Shown here: one piece after another, positions 26,977 to 35,736 of the stretch
Numbering within the stretch: position 1 is the stretch's first letter
Layout: every line of letters starts with the position of its first letter
Source of the DNA: Shimia gijangensis
GTDB taxonomy: Bacteria; Pseudomonadota; Alphaproteobacteria; Rhodobacterales; Rhodobacteraceae
DNA length: 64,000 nt
NCBI RefSeq assembly: GCF_900142085.1
Contig: NZ_FQZQ01000012.1
Location: 1 to 64,000, forward strand
Direction of reading: 5' to 3'
The notes under the pieces: model-generated
Database searches by the model: none
What the model saw: the letters and a program-made list of their open reading frames with translations, nothing else
What the model was told of the DNA's origin: nothing
Program-made: the position numbers and the translations under genes

Positions 26977-27175
26977 AATCTTCTCCTGTTACTTGATGTA
27001 AACCACGCCATTTTGGGCGGCTTTCAAATGTAAAACGCAGGAGCCGTGAATTTCCGTCGAAGTTTTTCTGGCAAGCGGGCCAACCTTTTTGCGACATCGG
27101 GACGCAAGGCGGTTTTGCCCACTTTCAAAGACCAGCCGGGGAACTCATCTTGGGTGCAGGAAATGCGAGGAAACG

Positions 27176-27568
27176 ATGACTGAAACCATAGCCGAGACCG
27201 ACGAGCGCCCATTGGGTCCGGCCCTGTTTAAGGGATGGCGACGACGATGTCCAAACTGCGGAAATGGCCCTTTACTCAAGGGATATCTAAAGGTGCGTGA
27301 AAGCTGTTCTGTTTGCCGCGAGGATTTCACGCCTCAGCGGGCGGATGACGGCCCGGCCTATCTGACCATTTTGCTGGTTGGACATCTTATGGCGCCGATG
27401 CTGCACATCGTGTTTGTCAACTTCCGTCCAGAGCCTTTGATCATGTTTACCATTTTTGCGGTTGGCTGTGTGGCACTCTCACTCTACCTTCTGCCAAGGT
27501 TCAAGGGCGCAGTGGTGGCGTTTCAATGGGCCCGGCACATGCATGGGTTCGGCGCAAGTAAGCCCTGA
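27176..27568 (+). CDS. DUF983-family membrane protein with zinc-ribbon-like N-terminus
   Basis: A 130-residue protein of the DUF983 family. The N-terminal part has two CxxC pairs (CPNC and CSVC) that would hold a zinc ion; two hydrophobic segments follow (about 60-80 and 87-106). Function is unknown. The start at 27176 has GCGAGGAAAC upstream, which is why the longer frame from 27089 is not used. The Nudix gene follows after 22 bases in the same direction. The 112 bases between 26976 and 27089 form the divergent promoter region with the EF-hand gene. Confidence 0.85.
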   Translation: MTETIAETDERPLGPALFKGWRRRCPNCGNGPLLKGYLKVRESCSVCREDFTPQRADDGPAYLTILLVGHLMAPMLHIVFVNFRPEPLIMFTIFAVGCVALSLYLLPRFKGAVVAFQWARHMHGFGASKP

Positions 27569-27590
27569 CCCCAGATAAACAGAGGTCAGA

Positions 27591-28295
27591 ATGAGCGAAG
27601 ATAAAACCGCAATCCGCAATGCAGCCACGGTGATCGTGCTGCGCGACCGGGAAAGTGACCCCCAAATTCTGATGGGGCAGCGTGGTGCCAAGGCAGCCTT
27701 TATGCCGAACAAATTCGTTTTTCCCGGAGGCGCAGTGGACGCAGCAGACGCTGAGATTTTTCTGGCGCGACCATTGCCTGATCTCTGCGCCCAACGCCTG
27801 AGTGAGCAATCTGACCCGGCGTTGACGCATCCGCTGGCGGTGGCGGCAGTGCGTGAATTGTGGGAAGAAACCGGTCAAATTCTAGGCCAACAGGGCAGCT
27901 GGCAACAAACACCCCCCGAAGATTGGGTCTCATTTTCGCAAACCGGTCATCTGCCCTCTGCCCATGCGTTGCAATTTGTTTTTCGCGCTATTACCCCTCC
28001 CGGGCGGCCAAGACGGTTTGATGCAAGGTTCTTTCTTTTGGATGCAGAAGAGCTTAACAGCGACATCGACAATTTCGATCAGGCCTGTGACGAGCTTTCA
28101 CATCTTCAATGGGTTCCATTGCGAAAAGCCCGCGAACTGGACCTGCCTTTTATCACCGAGGTCGTGTTGGCCGAAGTCGAGGCGCGCGTCACTGATGCAA
28201 CCCCTCCCGAAGTTGTTCCGTTCTTTCGCAATGACGACGAAAGCAGCCTTTTCATGCAGCTGAAGGGCCGCACACCTGACTGGCGTGACGATTAA
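27591..28295 (+). CDS. Nudix hydrolase
   Basis: A 234-residue protein of the Nudix superfamily. The Nudix box is visible but stretched by an insertion: GGAVDAAD near residue 44, then REL-EE-G residues in AAVRELWEETG near residue 85, with two Glu for metal binding. It resembles the NUDT-type CoA or nucleotide diphosphatases, but the substrate is not readable. It is transcribed with the DUF983 gene. Confidence 0.85.
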   Translation: MSEDKTAIRNAATVIVLRDRESDPQILMGQRGAKAAFMPNKFVFPGGAVDAADAEIFLARPLPDLCAQRLSEQSDPALTHPLAVAAVRELWEETGQILGQQGSWQQTPPEDWVSFSQTGHLPSAHALQFVFRAITPPGRPRRFDARFFLLDAEELNSDIDNFDQACDELSHLQWVPLRKARELDLPFITEVVLAEVEARVTDATPPEVVPFFRNDDESSLFMQLKGRTPDWRDD

Positions 28296-28316
28296 GACGA
28301 ACAATTGGGTTCTGGG

Positions 28317-29218
28317 TCACAACGTCAGCATAAGCGCCATAATACTTGTGGCCAGTAAAAGCATACCAACCCATTCCCGTGAGCTGATTTTTTCGCGGAA
28401 GAACAGGACCGTGCCAATAATCCCAAAAATCAGCTCAATCTGACCCACTGCCTTAACATAGGCCGCATTCTGCAGGGTAAACGCAGTAAACCAGCTGAAG
28501 GATCCGGCCATACTTGTCAGGCCAATCCACCCGGCAGTTTTCCAGGCGCGCAGCACGCGACCAATCTGAGGCCGATCACGAAGGTAAAGCCAGACCGCCA
28601 TCGTAAGCAATTGCATCGATGTCACCGCCGCCAAGGTTACCAGCGCCCGCAACAATGGATCGTTCGCAGACACGGCCAATGTGGCCCCGCGATAACAAAC
28701 GGCCGACACGCCAAACAAGGCCCCTGCGGATAACCCAAGCGCTGCGGACGGGCTGAGAAGACGGCGCCACATTGGGCCGCTGCGATCCATCGGTCCTGAC
28801 AGAACCAGAACCCCACCAACCCCAACAATAATCGCAACCAGACCAAGCGGTGATATTCCTTCGCCCAGCACCACCAGACCGATCAGTGCCGTCAGTAGGA
28901 CTTCGACCTTGATAAAGGTCTTCCCACCGCAAGATTACGGCGACCAAACAACATGACCGTGCACACTGTGGCCGTGATCTGAGCCGCCCCCCCAATCGCT
29001 CCAAAAATCCAGAAATCGAGCCCTGGTGCAGGCAAATTGGGCGCGCCAAAGCCAAGCCAAGCCAGTAAAGCAGCAACAGCCAGAGGGGCCGAGTACACAA
29101 AACGGGCGAACGTCGCCCCCGCCGCAGACAAGGCGACCTGACTAAGGTGCTTTTGAAGCATGAACCGCACCGTCTGAAACAGTGCGGCCGCAATCGACGC
29201 GGCAATCCAGAATTCCAT
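28317..29218 (-). pseudogene. EamA-type DMT-family transporter, broken by a single-base frameshift
   Basis: The N-terminal 108 codons (29218 to 28892) and the C-terminal frame (28874 to 28317) together match one EamA/RhaT-type transporter of about 300 residues with two five-helix repeats. At the junction (about 28917-28925) the minus strand reads GTGGGAAGACCTTTATCAAG; adding one base restores the continuous reading GKTFIKVEVLLTALIGL. Total length, 902 bases, is one base short of a multiple of three. This is a one-base deletion, or a sequencing error in an A run. A functional transporter is not expected if real. Confidence 0.83.
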
Positions 29219-29238
29219 GCCGCCGTTAGATCACGTGC

Positions 29239-30147
29239 CTAATCGCGAGGCCAGAGAGGATGCGGCACCGGATCTTTGGCTTTGAAAAAGTAGCGTGAAA
29301 AGATTTCGCCATACGAGCGATAATAGTAGCTGTCGTTGCGGCTTAGATAACGCTCGCGGTGGGCGCGAAACAGTTTGGGAAGATTGTACCAGGCCACCTT
29401 GGGGTGCATGTGATGCACCACGTGCAGGCTGTTGTACAAAAATATCCACGCCAAAGGACCTTGATCGTCTATAATCACGGTGCGCGCCCGGCAACGCTCA
29501 TGGGCTTGATGCTCAAGGAACGTGCGGATTTTCAGGATCGACAGGGCGGCGTAAGCTGAAAGCAAATAGGCCCAGATCGGCAATTGGGACACAGACATCA
29601 TCCACCAAATCGCGATCATCAACATCGGAATATGCCAAAGCCAGCCACGCAATACCGCTCCATCCCCAGCTGCAATTTGCCGCCAGTCAGCAGTCATGAA
29701 GCAAACCTGCCCTAATGCAGGCCCGACCAGCAAACGTCCGACCAAAGTATTGTTAAAGCGGCGCACAGCACGTTTCCAGCCGGGCATGTCGTCCCACACG
29801 GCCGGATCCAGATAGTTGGTTTCGGGATCATCGTAAGGGTCTGTCAAAATGGAATCGCAGTGATGCGCCAGATGCGTGTCTCGAAACCGATAGTAGGGAA
29901 TGGCCAAACCTATGGCTGGAAAAACCATCAGATCATTCAGTCGTTGATTGCGAAACGGATGGCCATGCAAAACTTCGTGGGTCAACGACGAATGCAGCGC
30001 AATTGCCAAAGTGGTCAGCACAATGCCCAACGGTAGGAACCACGTCGAGACCCAGATCGTGCCGACAACGAAGCCCCCGTAGCACAACCCAAACATGGCC
30101 AACGTTGGCCACTCGATCAACGGGCGTGTGTGGCGCAGATCAGACAT
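29239..30147 (-). CDS. Membrane fatty-acid desaturase-like protein
   Basis: A 302-residue integral-membrane di-iron enzyme of the fatty-acid desaturase (or hydroxylase/ketolase) superfamily. Three His boxes are present: HEVLHGH, HLAHH and HVVHHMHP, which would hold two irons. Four or so hydrophobic segments are visible. It should introduce a double bond or hydroxyl into an acyl or carotenoid chain. Its start overlaps the end of the DUF2061 gene by 8 bases, so the two are co-translated. The substrate is not clear. Confidence 0.87.
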   Translation of the reverse strand: MSDLRHTRPLIEWPTLAMFGLCYGGFVVGTIWVSTWFLPLGIVLTTLAIALHSSLTHEVLHGHPFRNQRLNDLMVFPAIGLAIPYYRFRDTHLAHHCDSILTDPYDDPETNYLDPAVWDDMPGWKRAVRRFNNTLVGRLLVGPALGQVCFMTADWRQIAAGDGAVLRGWLWHIPMLMIAIWWMMSVSQLPIWAYLLSAYAALSILKIRTFLEHQAHERCRARTVIIDDQGPLAWIFLYNSLHVVHHMHPKVAWYNLPKLFRAHRERYLSRNDSYYYRSYGEIFSRYFFKAKDPVPHPLWPRD

Positions 30148-30343
30148 GACGCCCCCAACGGATACCAGCCCAGACACGCTCGTAGATAATGTACAGCGTC
30201 AAACCGATGGCGGTGTTGATCAGGGCCATCGCCCCTCCGACCGCCATCGATCCGGTTGCAATCAGGCCCACCAAACTCATCATGGCGAGCCCCATCGCGT
30301 TCCAGATCACCGCTTTCAACAATGAGCGTTTCCGCGTTTCCAT
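30140..30343 (-). CDS. DUF2061-family small membrane protein
   Basis: A 67-residue protein with two hydrophobic segments (about residues 11-28 and 32-53), matching DUF2061 membrane proteins. No enzyme motif. It overlaps the desaturase start, and so may act with it or stabilise it. The ATG at 30343 has no strong ribosome binding site. Confidence 0.8.
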   Translation of the reverse strand: METRKRSLLKAVIWNAMGLAMMSLVGLIATGSMAVGGAMALINTAIGLTLYIIYERVWAGIRWGRHV

Positions 30344-30430
30344 TTTGTCCCCGTTCTTTTGATCTTCACAAATGTGTTACCAACCCAAAATCCATCGCGG
30401 AACTCTGAATGTAATTCACAAAAACCTCAG

Positions 30431-30450
30431 ATGGTGATATTAATCATCAT
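30431..30450. promoter_or_regulatory. Inverted repeat directly before the XRE regulator start
   Basis: ATGGTGAT-ATTA-ATCATCAT is an 8-base inverted repeat with 7 of 8 bases paired, ending at the base before the start codon at 30451. It occupies the place of the ribosome binding site, so a protein bound here, or a leaderless start, would affect translation directly. The core resembles but does not match an FNR box (TTGAT-N4-ATCAA). Confidence 0.65.
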
Positions 30451-31308
30451 ATGACCCATAATATCGACAAACGCCTTCGGGCAGACCTCTTCCGCCAGCG
30501 TCTCTCAGCCGCGATGCGGGACAAAGCCACAACGCAAAGTGCCTTGGCACGAGACATTGGTGTCGACCGTTCGACGATTTCTCAGCTACTCAAAGATCAG
30601 GGCGCGCGTCTGCCCAATGCGCAGGTGGTTGGAGAATGTGCTTCCGCCTTGGGGGTTTCTGCCGACTGGCTGTTGTCGCTGACTGATCGCCCAGAAAGTG
30701 CTGCAGACATTCTTGCCAACTCGCTGACTCTTACGGCGGCACCTCGTGCGCTGGTGGATGAACAGATTTTCAACTGGCACCTTGAAGCCGCGGGTTTCAA
30801 AATCCGTCATGTACCCGCTGGCCTGCCAGATATGCTCAAAACCAAAGACATTCTCGAATGGGAGTATTCACCGCATCTGGGGCGCACCACGGAACAGGCC
30901 ATTGGTGCCTCAGAAGACAGGCTGAACTGGATGCGCGCCAGCCAATCGGATTACGAGATCGCTCTGCCCCTGCACGAACTGGCCAGCTTTGCAGCGGGCA
31001 CCGGGTATTATGATGGCGTCCCAATCGAATTGCGCCACGCGCAGCTCGATCATCTGATCGCACTTAGCACCCAGCTGTATCCGCGCCTGCGCATCTACCT
31101 GTTTGATGCACGTCAGCTTTTTTCGGCTCCGGTGACGGTATTTGGCCCACTTCTGGCTGTGTTGTATCTGGGACGCAATTATTTGGCGTTCCGTGACAAA
31201 GAGCGAGTGTTGGGTTTCACCGAACATTTCGACAATCTGGTCCGGCAGGCCACCATCACGGCGCGCGGCCTTCCGGCCCATATCGCCACTCTGCAAAAGG
31301 CGCTGTAA
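30451..31308 (+). CDS. XRE-type helix-turn-helix transcriptional regulator
   Basis: A 285-residue regulator. Residues 12-72 hold a lambda-Cro/XRE helix-turn-helix (SALARDIGVDRSTISQLL), and the remaining 200 residues are a larger unknown sensing domain. The start codon is preceded by an inverted repeat in place of a Shine-Dalgarno sequence; an alternative ATG lies about 22 codons later. It is divergent from the desaturase pair and convergent with the carnitine cluster. What it senses is not known, but a role for the neighbouring genes is plausible. Confidence 0.83.
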   Translation: MTHNIDKRLRADLFRQRLSAAMRDKATTQSALARDIGVDRSTISQLLKDQGARLPNAQVVGECASALGVSADWLLSLTDRPESAADILANSLTLTAAPRALVDEQIFNWHLEAAGFKIRHVPAGLPDMLKTKDILEWEYSPHLGRTTEQAIGASEDRLNWMRASQSDYEIALPLHELASFAAGTGYYDGVPIELRHAQLDHLIALSTQLYPRLRIYLFDARQLFSAPVTVFGPLLAVLYLGRNYLAFRDKERVLGFTEHFDNLVRQATITARGLPAHIATLQKAL

Positions 31309-31319
31309 AGATTGTTTTT

Positions 31320-31349
31320 GACGGTGCCTTTGCTGGCAAAGGCACCGTC
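31320..31349. terminator. Perfect stem-loop between convergent genes
   Basis: GACGGTGCCTTTGC, a TG loop, then GCAAAGGCACCGTC: a perfect 14-base stem between the XRE gene and the convergent SDR gene. No U-run follows on either strand (A-rich on one side), so intrinsic termination is not certain. It could still end transcription or block read-through. Confidence 0.6.
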
Positions 31350-31376
31350 ATTGACCGCACGCCCGACCTTAAAGGT

Positions 31377-32138
31377 TCAGACTTTGGGGTCCGGGTTGAC
31401 TGTATGGCCATCCACCGCAATCACCTGTCCGGACACAAACCGCGATGCATCCGATCCAAGGAATACCGCCATATCACCAATGTCGCGCGCTTCAACAAAG
31501 CTGCCCATCGATGTACCGGACGCATAGCCTATGTACACCTCATCCCGGGTCATACCCTTGGCTTCAGCCTCACGCGACAGCACACCTTCCATACGGTCGC
31601 CTTCGACAGATCCGGGGCAAATCACGTTGCACCGCCCGCCAAACGCACCCAGTTCCATCGCCAGCGTCTTGGCCAGACCAATCACCGCCCACTTTGCCGA
31701 ACAATAAGGCCCGCGGTTGGGGTAGCCATGCTGCCCGGCCGTCGATGACGTCACGATGATGGAGCCCGCTTTGGCCTTTTTCATCATCGGCACAGTATAT
31801 TTCGCCGCCAAGAACGTGCCATCCAGATTGACACTGACACAAGAGCGCCAGTCGTCCAGCGCGATGTCCTCGATCTGTGCGGTAGGGCCTGCGACACCTG
31901 CATTGGCGCAAAGCACATCCAGCCCGCCCCATTCGCGTTTGATTTCAGCAAACATGGCCGCCATCTGGGGTTCATCAATGACATCGACATGACTGGTACG
32001 CCAATGCACCGGCACTTCGCCCAGGGCACGACCGTTCAAATCACTGACCCACACCTCATAGCCGGCCTTGTCAAAGGCCTCGCCCATGGCGCGCCCAATC
32101 CCCGAAGCGCCCGCGGTCACCAAAACCCGCCCGGTCAT
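31377..32138 (-). CDS. SDR-family oxidoreductase of the carnitine cluster
   Basis: A 253-residue short-chain dehydrogenase. The NAD-binding Gly motif TAGASGIG (near residue 8), NAG (CANAG), catalytic Ser (TSSTAGQ), and Tyr/Lys (YCSAKWA) are all present, so it should be active. It overlaps the carnitine dehydrogenase stop by 4 bases (ATGA). In related rhizobial clusters I recall an SDR acting on D-carnitine, so this enzyme may convert D-carnitine or a related hydroxy acid to 3-dehydrocarnitine, but the substrate is inferred from context only. Confidence 0.85.
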   Translation of the reverse strand: MTGRVLVTAGASGIGRAMGEAFDKAGYEVWVSDLNGRALGEVPVHWRTSHVDVIDEPQMAAMFAEIKREWGGLDVLCANAGVAGPTAQIEDIALDDWRSCVSVNLDGTFLAAKYTVPMMKKAKAGSIIVTSSTAGQHGYPNRGPYCSAKWAVIGLAKTLAMELGAFGGRCNVICPGSVEGDRMEGVLSREAEAKGMTRDEVYIGYASGTSMGSFVEARDIGDMAVFLGSDASRFVSGQVIAVDGHTVNPDPKV

Positions 32139-33607
32139 CGTGGCGCTCCGACGTAACGACCAACACCATCTGGCGCAGGCAATATAGACTGAGCCTCGGC
32201 AATCATGGCCAAATTGGCGGTAATCTCGGCGCTGGGAACGGACGGTTTACGGGTTTCCAGGCTAACATGGATGAGCACCTGCTCACCCGTGGCCAGGAGC
32301 TTTTCTCCTGCATACATTTCGCTCCAGATATGCATCTTCTTGCCCTCACCATTCAGAACTCTGGTACGCACTTCAATGCGCTCGCCCAAAGTGGCCTCAT
32401 CAATGTTTCGGATATGGGTTTCAGCCGTGAAATAGGACCCGCCCGTTGCAATATAGTCTTGATCACACCCAACAATTTCCATCAACCTGTCCGTGGCTTC
32501 TGAGAACGCCTGCAAATAGCGGCTTTCGTTCATGTGACCGTTGTAGTCCAGCCAGTCGACCGGAACGGCACGCCGCCCAGTGACGATGGGTTGCGACAGA
32601 TCAACTATATCCGCAGCCTTACGTACCATTCCCGCTTCTTTGGACAATTTGACGTCATGGGTGTTCATTAGGGCTCCGGCACCCCAGTTTTGCCCCTTGA
32701 GCGCGCGCATCATCGCGACGAGATTGTCGTCGCGGATACGTTCCATTTCGCGAATTTCAATATGGCCAGATTGCTCATCAGATTGACCGGCAATCAGATC
32801 CACCAGTTCATCGTTGAACTCAGGAACATCCATCAATCTGGTCCAGGGCCATTTCAGACACGGACCAAACTGCTCCATAAAGTGTTTCATACCCGCTTCG
32901 CCACCCGCCACGCGAAACGTGTCAAACAGACCCATTTGCGCCCAACGAATGCCAAAGCCCATACGGATCGACTCGTCGATTTCTTCGGTTGTCGCCACGC
33001 CATCTTTGACCAGCCAGAGCGCTTCGCGCCATACGGCTTCCATGAAACGGTCAGCAATGTGGGCATCGATTTCTTTGCGTACATGCAACGGATACATGCC
33101 CAGACCGGAAATGGTCGCCTTGGCCTGCGCAATAATGTCGGCGCTGTTTTGTGCTGTGGGCACCAGCTCGATCAAAGGCATCAAATAGACAGGGTTAAAC
33201 GGGTGCGCGACCATGATCTGACCCGGACGGGGTGCGTGTTCCTGCAACTCGCTGGGTTTAAATCCCGAAGTCGACGACCCGATGATCGCATTTTCAGCAC
33301 AATGTGCCTGAATCTCGGCATAGACCTTATGCTTCATCTCAAGCCGCTCCGGCACACTTTCCTGAATCCAGGTAGCACCTGCAACCGCCTCGGCGATCGT
33401 GTCATGAAACGTCAGCGAACCCTCTTGGGGCATCTCGGTGTCGCTCGTTCCCGGCAGCGACCGACGCGCATTATCCAGCACTTCACCGATCTTGCGCTCA
33501 GATTCTGGGTCCGGATCAAAAACCCTTACATTCCAGCCATTTAACAGAAATCTCGCGGCCCAGCCGCCACCAATCACGCCACCACCGACGATCGTTGCTG
33601 TTGTCAT
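32135..33607 (-). CDS. L-carnitine dehydrogenase fused to a hotdog thioesterase
   Basis: A 490-residue bifunctional enzyme. Residues 1-310 form a 3-hydroxyacyl-CoA-dehydrogenase-like Rossmann protein (VGGGVIGGGWAARF; SSTSGFKPSEL; HPFNPVYLMPLIE) that oxidises L-carnitine to 3-dehydrocarnitine. Residues 340-490 are a hotdog thioesterase (VDWLDYNGHMNESRYLQAF), which would hydrolyse betainyl-CoA to glycine betaine. The fusion is known from carnitine clusters of alphaproteobacteria. The start at 33607 follows AGGAA. The BKACE gene immediately upstream supplies the intermediate reaction. Confidence 0.9.
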   Translation of the reverse strand: MTTATIVGGGVIGGGWAARFLLNGWNVRVFDPDPESERKIGEVLDNARRSLPGTSDTEMPQEGSLTFHDTIAEAVAGATWIQESVPERLEMKHKVYAEIQAHCAENAIIGSSTSGFKPSELQEHAPRPGQIMVAHPFNPVYLMPLIELVPTAQNSADIIAQAKATISGLGMYPLHVRKEIDAHIADRFMEAVWREALWLVKDGVATTEEIDESIRMGFGIRWAQMGLFDTFRVAGGEAGMKHFMEQFGPCLKWPWTRLMDVPEFNDELVDLIAGQSDEQSGHIEIREMERIRDDNLVAMMRALKGQNWGAGALMNTHDVKLSKEAGMVRKAADIVDLSQPIVTGRRAVPVDWLDYNGHMNESRYLQAFSEATDRLMEIVGCDQDYIATGGSYFTAETHIRNIDEATLGERIEVRTRVLNGEGKKMHIWSEMYAGEKLLATGEQVLIHVSLETRKPSVPSAEITANLAMIAEAQSILPAPDGVGRYVGAPR

Positions 33608-33655
33608 CACTTCATTCCTATTCGCACCGAACGCAGGTCCCTTTGCGTCCCGAAT

Positions 33656-33701
33656 TTCATCTTGCCAAAAATACTTCGGGGGTTTGGGGGCTGGCCCCCA
33701 A
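33656..33701. repeat. Rhodobacterales-type intergenic repeat with hairpin
   Basis: TTCATCTTGCCAAAAATACT at 33656-33675 is followed by a G-run and the hairpin TTGGGGG-CTGG-CCCCCAA at 33684-33701. The same core, with small changes, is found at 53465-53484. I associate it with a short repeat common between genes in this order. It sits between the carnitine dehydrogenase and BKACE genes. Confidence 0.6.
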
Positions 33702-33719
33702 TCCGCCCGTGTTCGCAGG

Positions 33720-34637
33720 TCACTGCTTTGCGACTGGCGCCCGCTTGGTCAGACCCAGTTTGGCGCGCACCTCATCAGGGCCAATCACCTTGGCGCCCAT
33801 GTTTTCGATGATCGTTACGGCGCGATCAACCAGTTGATAGTTCTCGGCCAGCACACCCTTGTCGAGCCACAGATTGTCTTCTAGGCCCACCCGCACGTTA
33901 CCACCCGCCAGAACCGAGGCGGCGACATAGGGCATTTCTTCACGACCCAGTGCAAAAGCTGACCATGTCCAGTCAGACGGCACATTGTTGACCATGGCCA
34001 TAAAGGTGTTGAGATCCGTTGGTGCCCCCCAAGGCACGCCCATGCAAAGCTGTACCATTGCAGGAGAGGCCAAAATGCCTTCGGCGACCAGTTGTTTGGC
34101 AAACCAAAGGTGACCGGTGTCAAAGGCCTCAATCTCGGGTTTCACGCCAAGATCGGTCATCATCTGCCCCATGGCGCGCAACATGCCGGGCGTGTTGGTC
34201 ATCACGTAATCGGCTTCGGCAAAGTTCATTGTGCCGCAATCAAGCGTACAAATCTCGGGCAGGCATTCAACGATATGTGCCATACGCTCAGTTGCGCCAA
34301 CCATGTCGGTACCAGCAGCCACCGGCAGCGGGTTTTCAACATCGCCAAACACCATGTCGCCGCCCATACCAGCCGTCAGGTTCAGCACCGCATCAACGTC
34401 TGCGTCGCGGATACGATCCGTGACTTCGCGGTAGAGCCCCAGATCACGGCTGGGTGCACCGGTTTCAGGATCACGAACATGGCAATGCACCACTGCAGCG
34501 CCGGACTTCGCGGCGGCAATTGCACTGTCTGCGATCTGTTTGGGTGAACGCGGTACGTGCGGGCTGCGGTCCTGAGTGCCGCCCGAACCGGTTACGGCGC
34601 AGGTGATGAAGACTTCTTTGCTCATTTCCAAAGGCAT
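33720..34637 (-). CDS. BKACE-family 3-dehydrocarnitine cleavage enzyme
   Basis: A 305-residue member of the beta-keto acid cleavage enzyme family (DUF849, zinc-dependent). The opening EVFITCAVTGSGG, the zinc-site VHCHVRD (His-x-His), and the late GGNVRVGLEDNLW motif are typical. In this context it would condense 3-dehydrocarnitine with acetyl-CoA to give betainyl-CoA and acetoacetate. The start at 34637 follows AAAGGAA. It is the first gene of the carnitine unit and is divergent from the GlxA-type regulator. Confidence 0.9.
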   Translation of the reverse strand: MPLEMSKEVFITCAVTGSGGTQDRSPHVPRSPKQIADSAIAAAKSGAAVVHCHVRDPETGAPSRDLGLYREVTDRIRDADVDAVLNLTAGMGGDMVFGDVENPLPVAAGTDMVGATERMAHIVECLPEICTLDCGTMNFAEADYVMTNTPGMLRAMGQMMTDLGVKPEIEAFDTGHLWFAKQLVAEGILASPAMVQLCMGVPWGAPTDLNTFMAMVNNVPSDWTWSAFALGREEMPYVAASVLAGGNVRVGLEDNLWLDKGVLAENYQLVDRAVTIIENMGAKVIGPDEVRAKLGLTKRAPVAKQ

Positions 34638-34714
34638 GGCGATTCCTTTCAATCCATTTGCGCCACTATCTCTGAGTTGATGTTTTCTAATTTACATTTT
34701 ACGAATGTTATTTG

Positions 34715-35695
34715 ATGAAAACCGCAAAAAACATCTTTCTGCCCAATGATCAGGCGCTGAACACGGCCGTGCTGGTTCTGGATCAGTGTAACACGCTCAG
34801 CTTTGCGGCGGCCGTAGACCCGATGCGCGCCGCCAACCGTCGGGCTGGTCGGCCGCTGTTCAACTGGCGATTTTACACTGCAGTGGGCGACTCTGCGCAT
34901 CTGACCAGCGGATTGAAAATTGATGGGCCTCCCATCGCTCAGCTTGTTTCTTGCGACCTCCTTTTGGTGATTGCAGGATTTGATCTGGAAGAGCACGCAA
35001 CCCCCCGCCTGCTTGCCTCGCTTCGGCGCATCCACGCCATGGGCTCAGCGATTGCAGCGCTGGATGGTGCGCCATGGCTGTTGGCACAGGCGGGCCTTTT
35101 GGATGGGCATAACGCCACCACACATTGGGAAGACCTCGAAAATTTTGCCACCCGCTTTCCTGCCGTTCTCACTCACAGGGACCGGTTCGTGATTGATCCA
35201 CCATTTGCCACCTCTGGCGGTGCGGCGCCGGGCATCGACATGATGCTGCATCTGATCAGCACGCGTTTTGGTACATCTCTTGCGACCCGCGTGGCCAGCG
35301 CTTTTGTCTACGATCCCTTACCACCCGGTCAACAAGGTCCCGGCCCGGGGGCAGCCCCTCGTCAAGTGCGGCGCAATCCACAGATCGTGCGTGCATTGGA
35401 TTTAATGGAAACTCATATCGACGACCCCCTCTCGATCCCTGAAATTGCGCAGCGTCTTTCGGTGTCCACCCGCAGTCTTGAGCAACGCTTCAAAACCCAC
35501 CTGGGGCAATCGCCGCACAGCTATTATTTGCAATTGCGACTGAACGAGGCCCACCGGTTGGCGATTGATACATCAATGTCTGTGCAGAACCTCGCGGCCG
35601 CGACGGGGTTTGGCTCGCAAGCCAGCTTTGCGCGCGCATTTCGTCAGGCACATGGTTTATCTGTACGGGCATTGCGGCGGCAACTTGGGCGTTGA
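34715..35695 (+). CDS. GlxA/CdhR-type AraC-family regulator
   Basis: A 326-residue regulator with an N-terminal DJ-1/PfpI-like (GATase1-like) domain (about residues 15-190) and a C-terminal AraC double helix-turn-helix (about 225-325: IAQRLSVSTRSLEQRF and LAAATGFGSQASFARAF). This layout matches CdhR, the activator of carnitine catabolism in Pseudomonas. It is divergent from the BKACE gene over a 77-base gap and is very likely the local activator of carnitine use. It has no clear ribosome binding site. Confidence 0.87.
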   Translation: MKTAKNIFLPNDQALNTAVLVLDQCNTLSFAAAVDPMRAANRRAGRPLFNWRFYTAVGDSAHLTSGLKIDGPPIAQLVSCDLLLVIAGFDLEEHATPRLLASLRRIHAMGSAIAALDGAPWLLAQAGLLDGHNATTHWEDLENFATRFPAVLTHRDRFVIDPPFATSGGAAPGIDMMLHLISTRFGTSLATRVASAFVYDPLPPGQQGPGPGAAPRQVRRNPQIVRALDLMETHIDDPLSIPEIAQRLSVSTRSLEQRFKTHLGQSPHSYYLQLRLNEAHRLAIDTSMSVQNLAAATGFGSQASFARAFRQAHGLSVRALRRQLGR

Positions 35696-35736
35696 CGACG
35701 TCAAACTTGAGTATTTTTAAATTTTATAACAATGAC

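Noticed and set aside
30435-30446. FNR-type box before the XRE gene
   Set aside because: TGAT-ATTA-ATCA lacks the outer T and A of the FNR consensus; the larger 20-base repeat explains it better.
32690-33544. Plus-strand frame of 284 codons
   Set aside because: Antisense to the carnitine dehydrogenase fusion gene, with shadow-type composition.
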